Source: Nocardia vinacea
GTDB lineage: Bacteria; Actinomycetota; Actinomycetes; Mycobacteriales; Mycobacteriaceae
Reading direction: 5' to 3'
Length of the DNA stretch: 64,000 bases
NCBI RefSeq assembly: GCF_035920345.1
Contig: NZ_CP109149.1
Span: 6,572,001 to 6,636,000 of the forward strand
The notes under the pieces: model-generated
Databases searched by the model: none
The model's input: only the letters and a program-made list of their open reading frames with translations
What the model was told of the DNA's origin: nothing
Shown here: in pieces, positions 8,402 through 17,267 of the stretch
Position numbering within the stretch: position 1 is the first letter of the stretch
Layout: every line of letters starts with the position of its first letter
Position numbers and translations under genes: made by a program

Positions 8402-9409
8402 TCAAGCCACAATCTGGCGGTGGAACCGGCCCAGGTCGTCGATCGCGGCTCGAGCGTCGGAAAGGAAATCCGAGGCGACGTGGTGGACGTGCGGCGCGCG
8501 GTCCCAGACCTGCAGCTGTACCGGGACGTCCGCTTCGAGGCAGCGGCGGGCCAGCATTTCCGCGTCGGGCAGCAGGCATTCGGTGGAGCCGACCTGGATC
8601 AGGACCGGAGGTAGACCGGTGAAGTCGTGGTTGACCGGCGACCATGTCGGATCGAGTTCGCCATCGAGGGCGACGCCGCGCCGCGCGATCGTTTCCAGGA
8701 TCCGAGTGGGTATATAGGAATCGAGGTACCGGTTGGGGTGGGCGTTTCGGGTCGTCGAATCGAAGTCGGCCCACGGTGCGATCGCGGAGATGCCGCCGGG
8801 CATCGGCAAGCCGCGTTCCCGGATTGCCAGCACCAGCCGGAAGGCGAGCCCGCCGCCTGCCGAGTCGCCGGAGACGATGATGCGCTCGGGTTGGAAGCCG
8901 TGCTCGAGCAGGTATTCATAGGACTCGACGGCGTCGTCGAGAGTCTCGGTGAAATGCGCACCGGGCAAGTGCCGGTAGTCGACATTGAATGCGGGCATCC
9001 GGCTGGCGCGTCCGATTTTGGCGACGAGGCGCCGATGGGTATTCAAGCCGCCGCTGATATACCCACCGCCGTGGAAGTACAGCAGCGCCGAATCTTGTCG
9101 CTGCCACGGGGCGGGCAGATCGTCGTTCCACAACCATTCGGCGCGGAAGTTGCCCAACTGAACGGTCCACCGTTTGGTGCCTTTGGGAGGCAAGAGTGCG
9201 GCAGCCGGTAGATCGATGAGTCGGCTGAGCCAGAGCGCATGCTCGAACCGGCTGTTGCCACCTAGCAGCGCCAGGGTTGCCAACCCGAACCCGACTGTGC
9301 CGCGCAGCAGCGGATGGGCGATTCGAGTTCCGATACTGGCCTGGTTGGCTGGTTCGACAATCGGTGACGATGCTTCGGGCCGCGCAACGGCCGTCAGGTC
9401 CATTGCCAT
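8402..9409 (-). CDS. GDXG-family (hormone-sensitive lipase type) alpha/beta hydrolase
   Basis: A 335-residue esterase/lipase. The oxyanion motif HGGGYISGG is around residue 115 and the nucleophile elbow GDSAGGG follows. The conserved Asp is probably in GSTECLLPDAEM and the His in APHVHHVA. A short hydrophobic stretch near residues 38-50 may tether it to the membrane. Natural substrates of this family are short acyl esters or lipids. The ATG at 9409 has AAGGG six bases upstream and overlaps the end of the preceding small gene by 16 bp. Confidence 0.88.
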   Translation of the reverse strand: MAMDLTAVARPEASSPIVEPANQASIGTRIAHPLLRGTVGFGLATLALLGGNSRFEHALWLSRLIDLPAAALLPPKGTKRWTVQLGNFRAEWLWNDDLPAPWQRQDSALLYFHGGGYISGGLNTHRRLVAKIGRASRMPAFNVDYRHLPGAHFTETLDDAVESYEYLLEHGFQPERIIVSGDSAGGGLAFRLVLAIRERGLPMPGGISAIAPWADFDSTTRNAHPNRYLDSYIPTRILETIARRGVALDGELDPTWSPVNHDFTGLPPVLIQVGSTECLLPDAEMLARRCLEADVPVQLQVWDRAPHVHHVASDFLSDARAAIDDLGRFHRQIVA

Positions 9410-9660
9410 TGGCTGCCCTTATTCCGACGTGGCGGAATAAGGGTGGTCCAGAAGTCGCGGCGCACCGCGTCCCACACCTTCGTCAGACCCGGATGGAGTT
9501 CTCGTGCTCGCGCGAGATCCGGATAAGCGGCGGGGCCGAACGAGAGCACCGGCGAAGCATCGGATGCGTCGTGCACGGCGACGATCGAGATCAGCTGATT
9601 CTGGATCAATCGCCACGTCACGCGCAGTCCGTCGAATTCGGTTCGACATACGTCATCCAT
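9394..9660 (-). CDS. Small protein of unknown function
   Basis: An 88-residue protein starting MDDVCRTEFDGLRVTWRL. It has no transmembrane segment or signal peptide and no domain I recognise. Codon use is ordinary. The ATG at 9660 has a G-run about seven bases upstream; a longer form from 9711 is possible. Its 3' end overlaps the lipase start by 16 bp, so it is probably translated just before the lipase. Function unknown. Confidence 0.6.
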   Translation of the reverse strand: MDDVCRTEFDGLRVTWRLIQNQLISIVAVHDASDASPVLSFGPAAYPDLARARELHPGLTKVWDAVRRDFWTTLIPPRRNKGSQWQWT

Positions 9661-9991
9661 CGTCGACCCCCGGTTGTCGTGGATGTAGCTCGCGCCTTTG
9701 TCGATCCTCATCGATCGGGCACGCTCGGTGAGATGTCAAGGTCGACCTCCTGCTCACAATTGATCGACCGAGCCTCACAGATCCGGCACGCACAGACATG
9801 GGTAGAAACACCCACTTCTCCACCCATATCCGCAGCTCGCGCATGTTCAGACCGCATTCGCACACACCGATGGGTAGCGCTCGGGGCACAAACCGCATCC
9901 CGCCCCCGGGCGATCAGGTAGCAATCGCTTCGGGAACGACCTTCGCAAACCGGGCCCTCACAGAGCCCCTGGCACGGTTAGATTAGGTCTC

Positions 9992-12307
9992 ATGGGGCGA
10001 AGTAAGCCCACTCGTGTGGTCGGTAACCTGCCATTCGCGGTGACAAGTTTCGTCGGACGGCAACGGGAGATCCGCGAGGTCCGAGAGCTGCTCGCGACGG
10101 CTCGGTTGGTCACGCTCACCGGTGTGGGCGGTGTCGGAAAGACTCGGCTCGCCAGCGAGGTAGCGGCCGCTTCCGGCCGGTCGTTCCCGGACGGGGTGTG
10201 GCTGGTCGACCTGTCCGCCGTCGGCGATCCCGATCTGGTGGCGCAAACGGTGCTGACCAGCCTGGCGATTGTGGACGTATCGAACAGGACCATCGAGGAA
10301 AAGCTCGTCGAGCACCTGGCCGATCTGCAGGCGTTGATAGTGCTGGACAACTGCGAACACCTGGTCGACGCGTGCAGCGCGCTCTGCAATCTGCTGCTGC
10401 GATCCTGTGCCGGATTGCGGATTCTGACCACTAGTCGCGAGTTGCTCGGCGTCGGGGGCGAGCATGTGTACACGGTTCCGACGCTGTCGATGCCGAGCCC
10501 GTACGATCCGGTGACGCTCGGCGCGCTTGCCGCCTACGACGCGCCGACGATGCTGGTAGAGCGCGCTCGGGCAGTGCGCCCCGACCTGAGCCTGACCGAA
10601 CGCGATGCGGATGTGCTGGTGCGGGTATGCGAGCGTCTGGACGGGATTCCGCTCGCCATCGAACTCGCCGCGTCACGGCTGCGGTCGCTGTCGCTGTCAG
10701 CGGTCCTGGAACGGCTCGAGGACCGGTTCATGCTGTTGGCTGGTTCCATCCGAGCAGCTGTGCCGCGGCAGCGAACGCTGCGAGCCCTGATCGACTGGAG
10801 CTATGAGCTGTGCCCGCCGACCGAACAGCTGCTGTGGGAGCGGCTGTCGGTGTTCGCCGGCGGATTCACCCTCACCGCTGCCGAGAGCGTGTGCGCTGGT
10901 CCCGACCTGCCGCGTGAACGCATTCTGGACCTGGTCGACCATCTGGTCGCGCAGTCGATTCTGGCGCCCGTACCGACCGACGGCCCGCCGCGGTATCGGA
11001 TGCTGGAAACGATCCGTGAATACGGCTGGCAACGGCTGACCGAGCGCGACGAGACCGGCGCACTGTGCAAGCGGCATTGCGACCACTACCTCGCACTCGT
11101 CGAGCAGATCGCCGGAGCCTGGAACGGCCCGGGCCAAGCCGCCGGTCTGGCCGAGCTGCGTGCCGAACGCGACAATCTGCAAACCGCGCTGGACTGGGCG
11201 ACGAGTACGCCGACTGCCTGCCACGAAGCGCTGGCACTTGTCACCGCCCTGCGCTATCACTGGACCGCCGACGGATTTCTCGGTGGGGGACGGCGGTGGA
11301 TTGATAAGGCACTGCGCGTCACGGACGACACCTGTCCGGGTCGGATCTCTGCGCTGTGGGTCGCGGGGTGGGTACGATTTCTACAGGGCGATTTCGAGGC
11401 GGCCAACCAGGCACTCGACGAATGCACGGCGGGCGCGGCGGCAGTGGGTGACCGCCACGCACTGGCCTGGGTGAGCTGCCTGCGCGGCACAGCGGAATTG
11501 TTCCGCGGACATCTCGCACCGGCCATCGCCGCCTTCGAGCAGACCCTCGATGACTACGCCGACGATGACGAAGCGGTCCGTATGACCCTGTTCCAGCTCG
11601 CCAGTGCCCAAGCGCACGCCGGTGACCGCAGCGCGGGCGCGACGGCCCGTCAGGGCATCGAGCTGTCCGACCAGCGGGGCGAGCGGTATACCAAATCGCT
11701 TGCACTCTGGGCCCTCGGCTACCACCAGTACGTCTGTGGTGAATACGACAGCGCGACCGAATCGGCGCGCGCCGCACTCGAGATCCAGCGCGAATTCAAT
11801 GACCATGTGGGCGCGCCGCTGATCATGGAGGTGCTGGCCTGGATCGCCGCCGCCCGCGGCGAATACCGGCATGCGGCGCGACTGATGGGTGCGATCGAAT
11901 CGGTGTGGCGGCGGATCGGCGGATCGCTCGCGGCGTTCGGACCGCACTTTGGTGCACAGCACTCGGCCTGCGAGCGCACCCTCGCCCAATCGCTGCGGCC
12001 GACGGACCAGCGCGCGGAAAGAGCGCGCGGTGCGGCGCTGGACCTCGCGCAGGCGATCAACTACGCACTCGACCCGAGCCAGACCGTCCAGGAGCCGGAC
12101 GAGCAGGAGGACACCATGCTCACCGCCCGCGAGCGGCAGGTGGCCGAGCTCGTCACGCAGGGTCTGAGCAACCGGCAGATCGCCGAACGGCTGGTGCTGT
12201 CAACGCGCACCGTCGACCGGCACCTGGAAAACATCCTCTGCAAACTCGGCTACTCGTCTCGGGCACAGATAGCCGCTTGGACCGCGCGCACGCACCGCCT
12301 GCACTAG
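9992..12307 (+). CDS. STAND ATPase/LuxR-type transcriptional regulator 1
   Basis: A 771-residue regulator with an NB-ARC-like NTPase, repeat region and DNA-binding domain in one chain. The P-loop is GVGGVGKTRLA near residue 45, Walker B is LIVLDNCEH near 110, and TTSRELLG corresponds to sensor 1. Residues about 380-690 are helical and TPR-like. The C-terminal LuxR helix-turn-helix runs from LTARERQVAELVTQGLSNRQ to the end. Proteins of this kind sense a ligand or partner, oligomerise with ATP and activate promoters. A second, similar regulator lies 1 kb downstream. Confidence 0.9.
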   Translation: MGRSKPTRVVGNLPFAVTSFVGRQREIREVRELLATARLVTLTGVGGVGKTRLASEVAAASGRSFPDGVWLVDLSAVGDPDLVAQTVLTSLAIVDVSNRTIEEKLVEHLADLQALIVLDNCEHLVDACSALCNLLLRSCAGLRILTTSRELLGVGGEHVYTVPTLSMPSPYDPVTLGALAAYDAPTMLVERARAVRPDLSLTERDADVLVRVCERLDGIPLAIELAASRLRSLSLSAVLERLEDRFMLLAGSIRAAVPRQRTLRALIDWSYELCPPTEQLLWERLSVFAGGFTLTAAESVCAGPDLPRERILDLVDHLVAQSILAPVPTDGPPRYRMLETIREYGWQRLTERDETGALCKRHCDHYLALVEQIAGAWNGPGQAAGLAELRAERDNLQTALDWATSTPTACHEALALVTALRYHWTADGFLGGGRRWIDKALRVTDDTCPGRISALWVAGWVRFLQGDFEAANQALDECTAGAAAVGDRHALAWVSCLRGTAELFRGHLAPAIAAFEQTLDDYADDDEAVRMTLFQLASAQAHAGDRSAGATARQGIELSDQRGERYTKSLALWALGYHQYVCGEYDSATESARAALEIQREFNDHVGAPLIMEVLAWIAAARGEYRHAARLMGAIESVWRRIGGSLAAFGPHFGAQHSACERTLAQSLRPTDQRAERARGAALDLAQAINYALDPSQTVQEPDEQEDTMLTARERQVAELVTQGLSNRQIAERLVLSTRTVDRHLENILCKLGYSSRAQIAAWTARTHRLH

Positions 12308-12418
12308 CCCCTCGACCGGGTCGCGATACGGACCGGTCGGCAGAAATGGGTATACCCCTGGTAGTTCTACCGTCGTGTTCGGGCGCCGAGAAGGCGACGC
12401 TCAGTGGGGACAGCATCC

Positions 12419-13225
12419 ATGGCTATCACACCGAGGTTTCCCATGTCCGAGCAAACATACGAGTCCGGTGGCAGATCCACAGGGACCGATACCGCAATGA
12501 TGATCCGGCGCTGTGGACGCTGTGACAAATTGTTCGCGCCGCTGACCGCCGAATGTTCGTCGTGTCGGTCCTGGGATCTCGAGTGGTCGCCATCGTCGGG
12601 TCTCGGTTCGATTGTGTCGTCGCGGCTCGTACACCGAAGTGTGAGCCGTCCGCACGCCCAGGTGGTGCCGTTGACCATCGCCATTGTGGAACTCGACGAG
12701 GGGCCGTGGGTGTATGCGACGATCGAAGGTGACGTCGCGCCGTCCGCGGATCTGCCGATCCGGGTGCGATTCGAGCCGCGTCCTCGGATCGATCGATTCC
12801 CGGTGTTCACCATCTGCCGAGCGGCACCCGATACGGATGACAGCGTTCGTCCCGCATCACAGCGTATGTGTGCTTCGAACGATATGCGCCCGACGCTTCG
12901 TCCCCCTGTCGAACATCGCTACGACGCGTGGTGGGTGAGGACCTCGCTGCGCGAGTGTGAGCTCATGGAGGGCGCGAAGGCTCTCGACGCGGCGGCAAAA
13001 GCCCTGATCAGCTTTGCGATTCGATGGGCGCCGTTCGGCGGCGCCTCGGCCGGCGAACTGCTGGTGACCTTTGGCGTGACCCGTCGGCGGTTCCTGCACA
13101 TGGTGGAGGAGGCACTGGATCCACGACGGACCGATAGCGCCAAGGTGCGCGGGTTGAAGCGCCATTTGCGGGACGCCTTGGCACAGGCGTGGCAGATGAG
13201 TCCCACCGCGCTCCCGACCGCCTGA
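12419..13225 (+). CDS. Zn-ribbon/OB-fold (DUF35) protein with C-terminal DUF3263-like domain
   Basis: A protein of about 268 residues with two parts. The N-terminal part has a zinc ribbon (CGRC and CSSC pairs) followed by an OB-fold typical of DUF35 acyl-CoA-associated proteins (LTIAIVELDEGPWVYA). The last 80 residues (FAIRWAPFGGASAGELLVTF onward) resemble the small actinobacterial DUF3263 helical domain, a pairing I do not know from elsewhere. The start is uncertain: ATG at 12419 with GGGGA upstream, or ATG at 12443 with GAGG six bases upstream. It sits between two large STAND/LuxR regulators, so a regulatory or adaptor role is possible. Confidence 0.7.
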   Translation: MAITPRFPMSEQTYESGGRSTGTDTAMMIRRCGRCDKLFAPLTAECSSCRSWDLEWSPSSGLGSIVSSRLVHRSVSRPHAQVVPLTIAIVELDEGPWVYATIEGDVAPSADLPIRVRFEPRPRIDRFPVFTICRAAPDTDDSVRPASQRMCASNDMRPTLRPPVEHRYDAWWVRTSLRECELMEGAKALDAAAKALISFAIRWAPFGGASAGELLVTFGVTRRRFLHMVEEALDPRRTDSAKVRGLKRHLRDALAQAWQMSPTALPTA

Positions 13226-13343
13226 TGTAGACACGCACGACTCGCGATCCGTTCACCTTCGTTGGCGATACGCTGACATTGTCGAAAGGTGAGCGCATGG
13301 CGCCCGGTGCTCGCGCACATGCCGAGTGGATTGCCCGCCGCTG

Positions 13344-15770
13344 ATGACAACGGATGATCCACTCCGGACCCGCCGCGACGCGATCGCACCCGTCACGGCC
13401 GATTCGAGCGCGTCCGGGTTCGAGGACTCGTCGCCGATCCGGGTATGGGCCCCGCCGCCACCGCTGCCGGGCGGCCGCACCGGCGAGCTGCCGCTGGAGC
13501 TGACCAGTTTCGTCGACCGCCGCGCCGAGACGGCCGAGGTGAAAAATCTGCTGTCCACCTGCCGACTCGTGACGCTGGCCGGGATCGGTGGTGTCGGCAA
13601 AACCCGGCTGGCGCTGCGAGCGGCGGCGAACGCTCGACGCGATTTCGCCGATGGGGTCTGGGTTGTCGAACTGGCCGACGTGCACGACCCGTCGATGCTG
13701 GTCGAAATCGTGGCGGCCACCCTTGGCCTGCTCGACCAGTCCGACCAGCCGTTGCTCGACATGCTGGTCCAGTTCCTGAACTCGCGGGAAATGCTGCTGG
13801 TTCTCGACAACTGCGAACAAGTGGTGGCGGCCTCGGCGGAGTTGGTCGAGAAGCTGTTGCTGGCCTGTCCGAATCTGCGGATTCTCGTCACCAGCCGCGA
13901 GCCGCTGGATATCGCCGGGGAAGCGACCGTGCGGGTCTTGCCGCTGACGGTCCCGGATCCCGACCACGAGCCCGCATTTCGGGGACTGCCCAAATACGAC
14001 GCTGTGACATTGTTCGCCGACCGCGCCGCAGCAGTGGTGCCGGGCTTCGAACTCTCCGAGGACAACAAGACCACCGTGGCTCGGATCTGTTCCCGGCTGG
14101 ACGGATTGCCGCTGGCAATCGAACTCGCGGCGGCTCGGATGCGCGCCATGTCGCCCGAACAGATCCTGCAGCGGCTCACCGACCGGTACGCGCTGCTCAC
14201 CCGCGGTAGCCGCACCGCGCCGCCGAGACAGCAGACGCTGCGGTGGTGCATCGACTGGAGCTACCAGCTGTGCACACCGGTCGAGCAGCGGATATGGGCC
14301 CGGTTATCGGTATTCGCCAGCGGCTTCGAACTCGATGCCGTCGAGCAGGTGTGCGGTGCCGACCTGGCGCCGGAGAGTCTGCTCGATGCGCTGTCCTCCC
14401 TGGTGGACAAGTCGATCGTGATCCGGGAGGAATCCGATGGCGTCGTGCGCTTCCGGATGTTCGAGACCATGCGCGACTACGGTCGGGAGAAGCTGCAGGA
14501 GAGCGGCGAGTACCGGGATCTGCGTCGACGCCACCGCGACTGGTTCGAGCGATTGGCTCTGGATTCGGAGGCGGGGTGGATCGGCGACCGGCAGCTGGGC
14601 TGGCTCGCGCGGCTCGACCGTGAACAACCGAATTTCCGGGAAATGCTCGAGTTCTGCCTTGCCGAAGACAGTGCGGAGGCCGCCGAAGCCGGGCTGCGCA
14701 CCGCCGCCGCCCTATACCTGTTCTGGAGCTTCCGGGGCCAGTACGGCGAAGGCCGACGCTGGCTCGACCGCATCCTGTCCCACCCCGCCGCGCATTCGAT
14801 ACCCGATCGCGTCAAAGCACTACATGTGAGCGCGATCATGGCGGCGGTACAGGGAAACCTGGAGCGCGCGGCCGCCTTCGTGGAGCAGGCGCGCACGCTC
14901 GCCGAACAGGACCCCGCTCCCACCACCAAGGCGCTGGCCGCGTCTGCCGAGGGAGCCCTGGCACTGTATCGAGGTGAGCCCAATCGGACGATATCCGTGG
15001 TCGAGCCCGCTCTCACGGTATTCGAATCGAATACCCGAGGACATCTGTATATCTCCGTATTGGCCATGCTCGGTTGGGCACACGCACTCCGGGGAGATAC
15101 AAAGCGATCGATCGAATATCGCGAGCAGATACTTTCCATCACCGAAGCGTGCGGCGAATCGCTGTTTCGGTCGACCACGCTGTGGGGGATCGGCATTGCC
15201 GCATGGCAGCAGGGCGAGCGTTCGCACGCACAAGAAGTGTTGCTGGAATCGCTGCGAGTCAGCCGCCACATATCCAGCCCACTCGTCGCGGCGCCCGATA
15301 TCGAGGCACTGGCCTGGACCGCTGACAATGGTGAACGCGCGGCCATTCTGATGGGTGCCGCGGAAGCCCTGTTGCGCTCCGCCACAGGTGTCACGACTTT
15401 CTTCAACGTGCTATACCGCTATCACGACGAATGCGAGCGCAAGGTGCGCCGCACGCTCGGTGACCGAGGATTCGATGCCGCCTTCCGGCGCGGCCAGGCC
15501 ATGGGGATGAGCGCCGCGGTGTCCTACGCCCTGGGGGAACCGCCGACCACCGCACCACACGATTCCGCAACGAGATTGACCAGACGTGAACTCGAGGTCG
15601 CGCACCTTGTCGCCCAAGGACTCACCAACAAACAGATCGCCGCAAAACTGGTGCTCTCCCAACGCACCGCACAGCACCACGTCGAACACATCCTGAGCAA
15701 ACTCGGATTCACCTCCCGCACCCAGATCGCCGCCTGGATCGTGGACGAGGCCCAGCACGGGAGTTCTTGA
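13344..15770 (+). CDS. STAND ATPase/LuxR-type transcriptional regulator 2
   Basis: An 808-residue paralogue of the regulator at 9992-12307. The P-loop is GIGGVGKTRLA, Walker B is LLVLDNCEQ and TSREPLD matches the same position as in regulator 1. It has a TPR-like middle and a C-terminal LuxR helix-turn-helix from LTRRELEVAHLVAQGLTNKQ. An extra N-terminal stretch of about 45 residues is Pro- and Asp-rich. ATG at 13344 is preferred, though a GTG at 13326 is in frame and neither has a clear ribosome binding site. The two regulators may have arisen by duplication around the DUF35-type gene. Confidence 0.88.
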   Translation: MTTDDPLRTRRDAIAPVTADSSASGFEDSSPIRVWAPPPPLPGGRTGELPLELTSFVDRRAETAEVKNLLSTCRLVTLAGIGGVGKTRLALRAAANARRDFADGVWVVELADVHDPSMLVEIVAATLGLLDQSDQPLLDMLVQFLNSREMLLVLDNCEQVVAASAELVEKLLLACPNLRILVTSREPLDIAGEATVRVLPLTVPDPDHEPAFRGLPKYDAVTLFADRAAAVVPGFELSEDNKTTVARICSRLDGLPLAIELAAARMRAMSPEQILQRLTDRYALLTRGSRTAPPRQQTLRWCIDWSYQLCTPVEQRIWARLSVFASGFELDAVEQVCGADLAPESLLDALSSLVDKSIVIREESDGVVRFRMFETMRDYGREKLQESGEYRDLRRRHRDWFERLALDSEAGWIGDRQLGWLARLDREQPNFREMLEFCLAEDSAEAAEAGLRTAAALYLFWSFRGQYGEGRRWLDRILSHPAAHSIPDRVKALHVSAIMAAVQGNLERAAAFVEQARTLAEQDPAPTTKALAASAEGALALYRGEPNRTISVVEPALTVFESNTRGHLYISVLAMLGWAHALRGDTKRSIEYREQILSITEACGESLFRSTTLWGIGIAAWQQGERSHAQEVLLESLRVSRHISSPLVAAPDIEALAWTADNGERAAILMGAAEALLRSATGVTTFFNVLYRYHDECERKVRRTLGDRGFDAAFRRGQAMGMSAAVSYALGEPPTTAPHDSATRLTRRELEVAHLVAQGLTNKQIAAKLVLSQRTAQHHVEHILSKLGFTSRTQIAAWIVDEAQHGSS

Positions 15771-16093
15771 CCGTTGAGCGGAGCCGCCCGGAGTAATCGA
15801 AACCCCTTGCGGCCTAGCACAACTAGCGAGTGCCGCGACAATATCGTCGGGCCCCGAGATCGGGACGCTCAGTCGCGAGTCGCGACCCGTAAACGTCCGG
15901 CTCGTCGACAGGCCGGATGAGTAACAGGGCTCATGAGATCAGTTGTCCCGTAGATGCGGTAGGGTCTGCCCGAAGGTTCGAGTGCTGGTCCCGTATCGAA
16001 CCTCCTGCGCGGGTAGACACTTCGAGTCCCGGTGTCGTGAGCGATCTATTTCTACGGAACAGTCTGTGTCGGTAATTATTCGACTGGAGTGGT
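15771..16093. other. Intergenic region upstream of the porin gene
   Basis: I see no convincing gene in these 323 bp. The segment must contain the promoter of the MspA-type porin; GGAG lies five bases before its ATG. A short palindromic stretch around GTCGCGAGTCGCGAC is present near 15870, with no assigned role. Confidence 0.4.
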
Positions 16094-16765
16094 ATGACCA
16101 GGAAATACCTCAGGATTATTGCATCGCTCACGGCGATAGCCGGTGCAGCGACTTGCATTGCGAACGCACCCGCCGAGGCGGCACCTGGCGAAGCCGGTGC
16201 CGGTGGCATGCACCTCGTCGCGGCAGTGGATGTGAGCAATGTCGTCCCGGCCGGCGGCGATGTAGCACAAGGAATCCCGTTCGTGCACGCAGTCAAAGTG
16301 TCCGGGGATTACTCGGTGTCTGTCGACGGCGGTCCATCCGTTCGCGACGGGGAAATTGCGATCGGATACTTGATCGGTTGCGCCGTGGATATCGCCGACG
16401 GCATCTCCATCGGGATTGCGCCGAGCATCGGCGTCAGCGCGGGTATCGCACCCTCGCTCGCGTTGACCCTCGGCGACTCGACCAGCGTCACCGTCGCGAT
16501 TCAACCGAATGTCGGCGTCAATGCCGGTCTCGCCGGAGCGATCTCGGTAAACCTCGCACCGGGGACCGTCACAGCAGTGGTTATCGGTGCAGCCAGCCTG
16601 GATGAGGACGCAGAGTACCCCTACATATTCAGTCACACCAACACGCCACTGAACATCAGCGGATGCCTGTCGCCCGCATCAGCCATGCCGTTCGTCACCG
16701 CGCGCGTCGACGGTACCAACGGAACCGCCCAAACAACCGGCTACGGAACACAATTCACGTTCTAG
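16094..16765 (+). CDS. MspA-family porin
   Basis: A 223-residue exported outer-membrane (mycomembrane) porin. The signal peptide ends at APAEA. The mature protein has the MspA family hallmarks: an early beta stretch, the GYLIGCAVDI segment near residue 93, the Gly/Val/Ala-rich amphipathic strands, and the C-terminal ISGCLSPASAMPFVTARV followed by GYGTQFTF. Two cysteines at these sites are typical for Nocardia and Rhodococcus members. MspA forms octameric channels for small hydrophilic solutes. No other porin gene is adjacent. Confidence 0.9.
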   Translation: MTRKYLRIIASLTAIAGAATCIANAPAEAAPGEAGAGGMHLVAAVDVSNVVPAGGDVAQGIPFVHAVKVSGDYSVSVDGGPSVRDGEIAIGYLIGCAVDIADGISIGIAPSIGVSAGIAPSLALTLGDSTSVTVAIQPNVGVNAGLAGAISVNLAPGTVTAVVIGAASLDEDAEYPYIFSHTNTPLNISGCLSPASAMPFVTARVDGTNGTAQTTGYGTQFTF

Positions 16766-16946
16766 GGAACACCGCCGCAAACACCGACCCCCCGCTTCCC
16801 AGATGTGGCGACCGCTCGGAACGGATCCTGGGCCTGGCGCCGCCGTCGGGCGCGCCCTGACACCTGCGACCACCAGCGGTACCTACAGATCCGCAACGCC
16901 CTACCTTTATGCACCGCAATACCGCGTCACGACCGCCAGGTCAGAG

Positions 16947-17069
16947 CTAGTCGGACGCGGTCACGAACACCACTTGCTGGCCCGCGATGGTCCTGAACTC
17001 ATTGTCATCGCACACGACGGTCAGCCGTTGCTGAACCTCGACCGCTCGCCGAGGCCGCCTTCGAGTCAT
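16947..17069 (-). CDS. Possible 40-residue peptide, doubtful
   Basis: An ATG-started frame whose second half (VEVQQRLTVVCDDNEF, then AGQQVVFVTASD) looks like real protein rather than shadow sequence. There is no good ribosome binding site and it begins 16 bp after the stop of the LuxR remnant. It may be the tail of a lost gene rather than a functional peptide. Confidence 0.25.
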   Translation of the reverse strand: MTRRRPRRAVEVQQRLTVVCDDNEFRTIAGQQVVFVTASD

Positions 17070-17084
17070 CGCGGTAACGACCTG

Positions 17085-17144
17085 TCAACCGGCGTTGCGC
17101 AGAGCGGCGAGTTCAGCGCGCGAGCGGATGCCGAGTTTGGCGTT
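17085..17144 (-). pseudogene. LuxR helix-turn-helix C-terminal tail, remnant
   Basis: Minus-strand reading gives NAKLGIRSRAELAALRNAG then a stop, the typical end of a LuxR-family DNA-binding domain (compare KLGYSSRAQIAAW in regulator 1 of this window). The sequence upstream in the same frame does not continue the helix-turn-helix, and no start codon leads into it. I read it as the surviving end of a deleted regulator gene. Confidence 0.6.
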
Positions 17145-17267
17145 TCGCCCAGCCGCTGCAGTCCGTCCCGCAGCGCGGCGTCGCTGCGGGACCGGGGGAT
17201 CAACCATGTGTTCGGGTACGGGACCTCATTACGGGACTGCAGGCGGTCCTCACGGTGTTCCTTCGTG

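Larger units (their letters stand above)
16766..17267. other. Degenerate intergenic region with gene remnants
   Basis: About 500 bp between the porin and acyl-CoA dehydrogenase genes. No intact normal-sized gene is supported. On the minus strand it holds a LuxR C-terminal tail without its domain (17085-17144) and a possible 40-codon frame (16947-17069). It looks like an old deletion or rearrangement scar. Confidence 0.55.
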
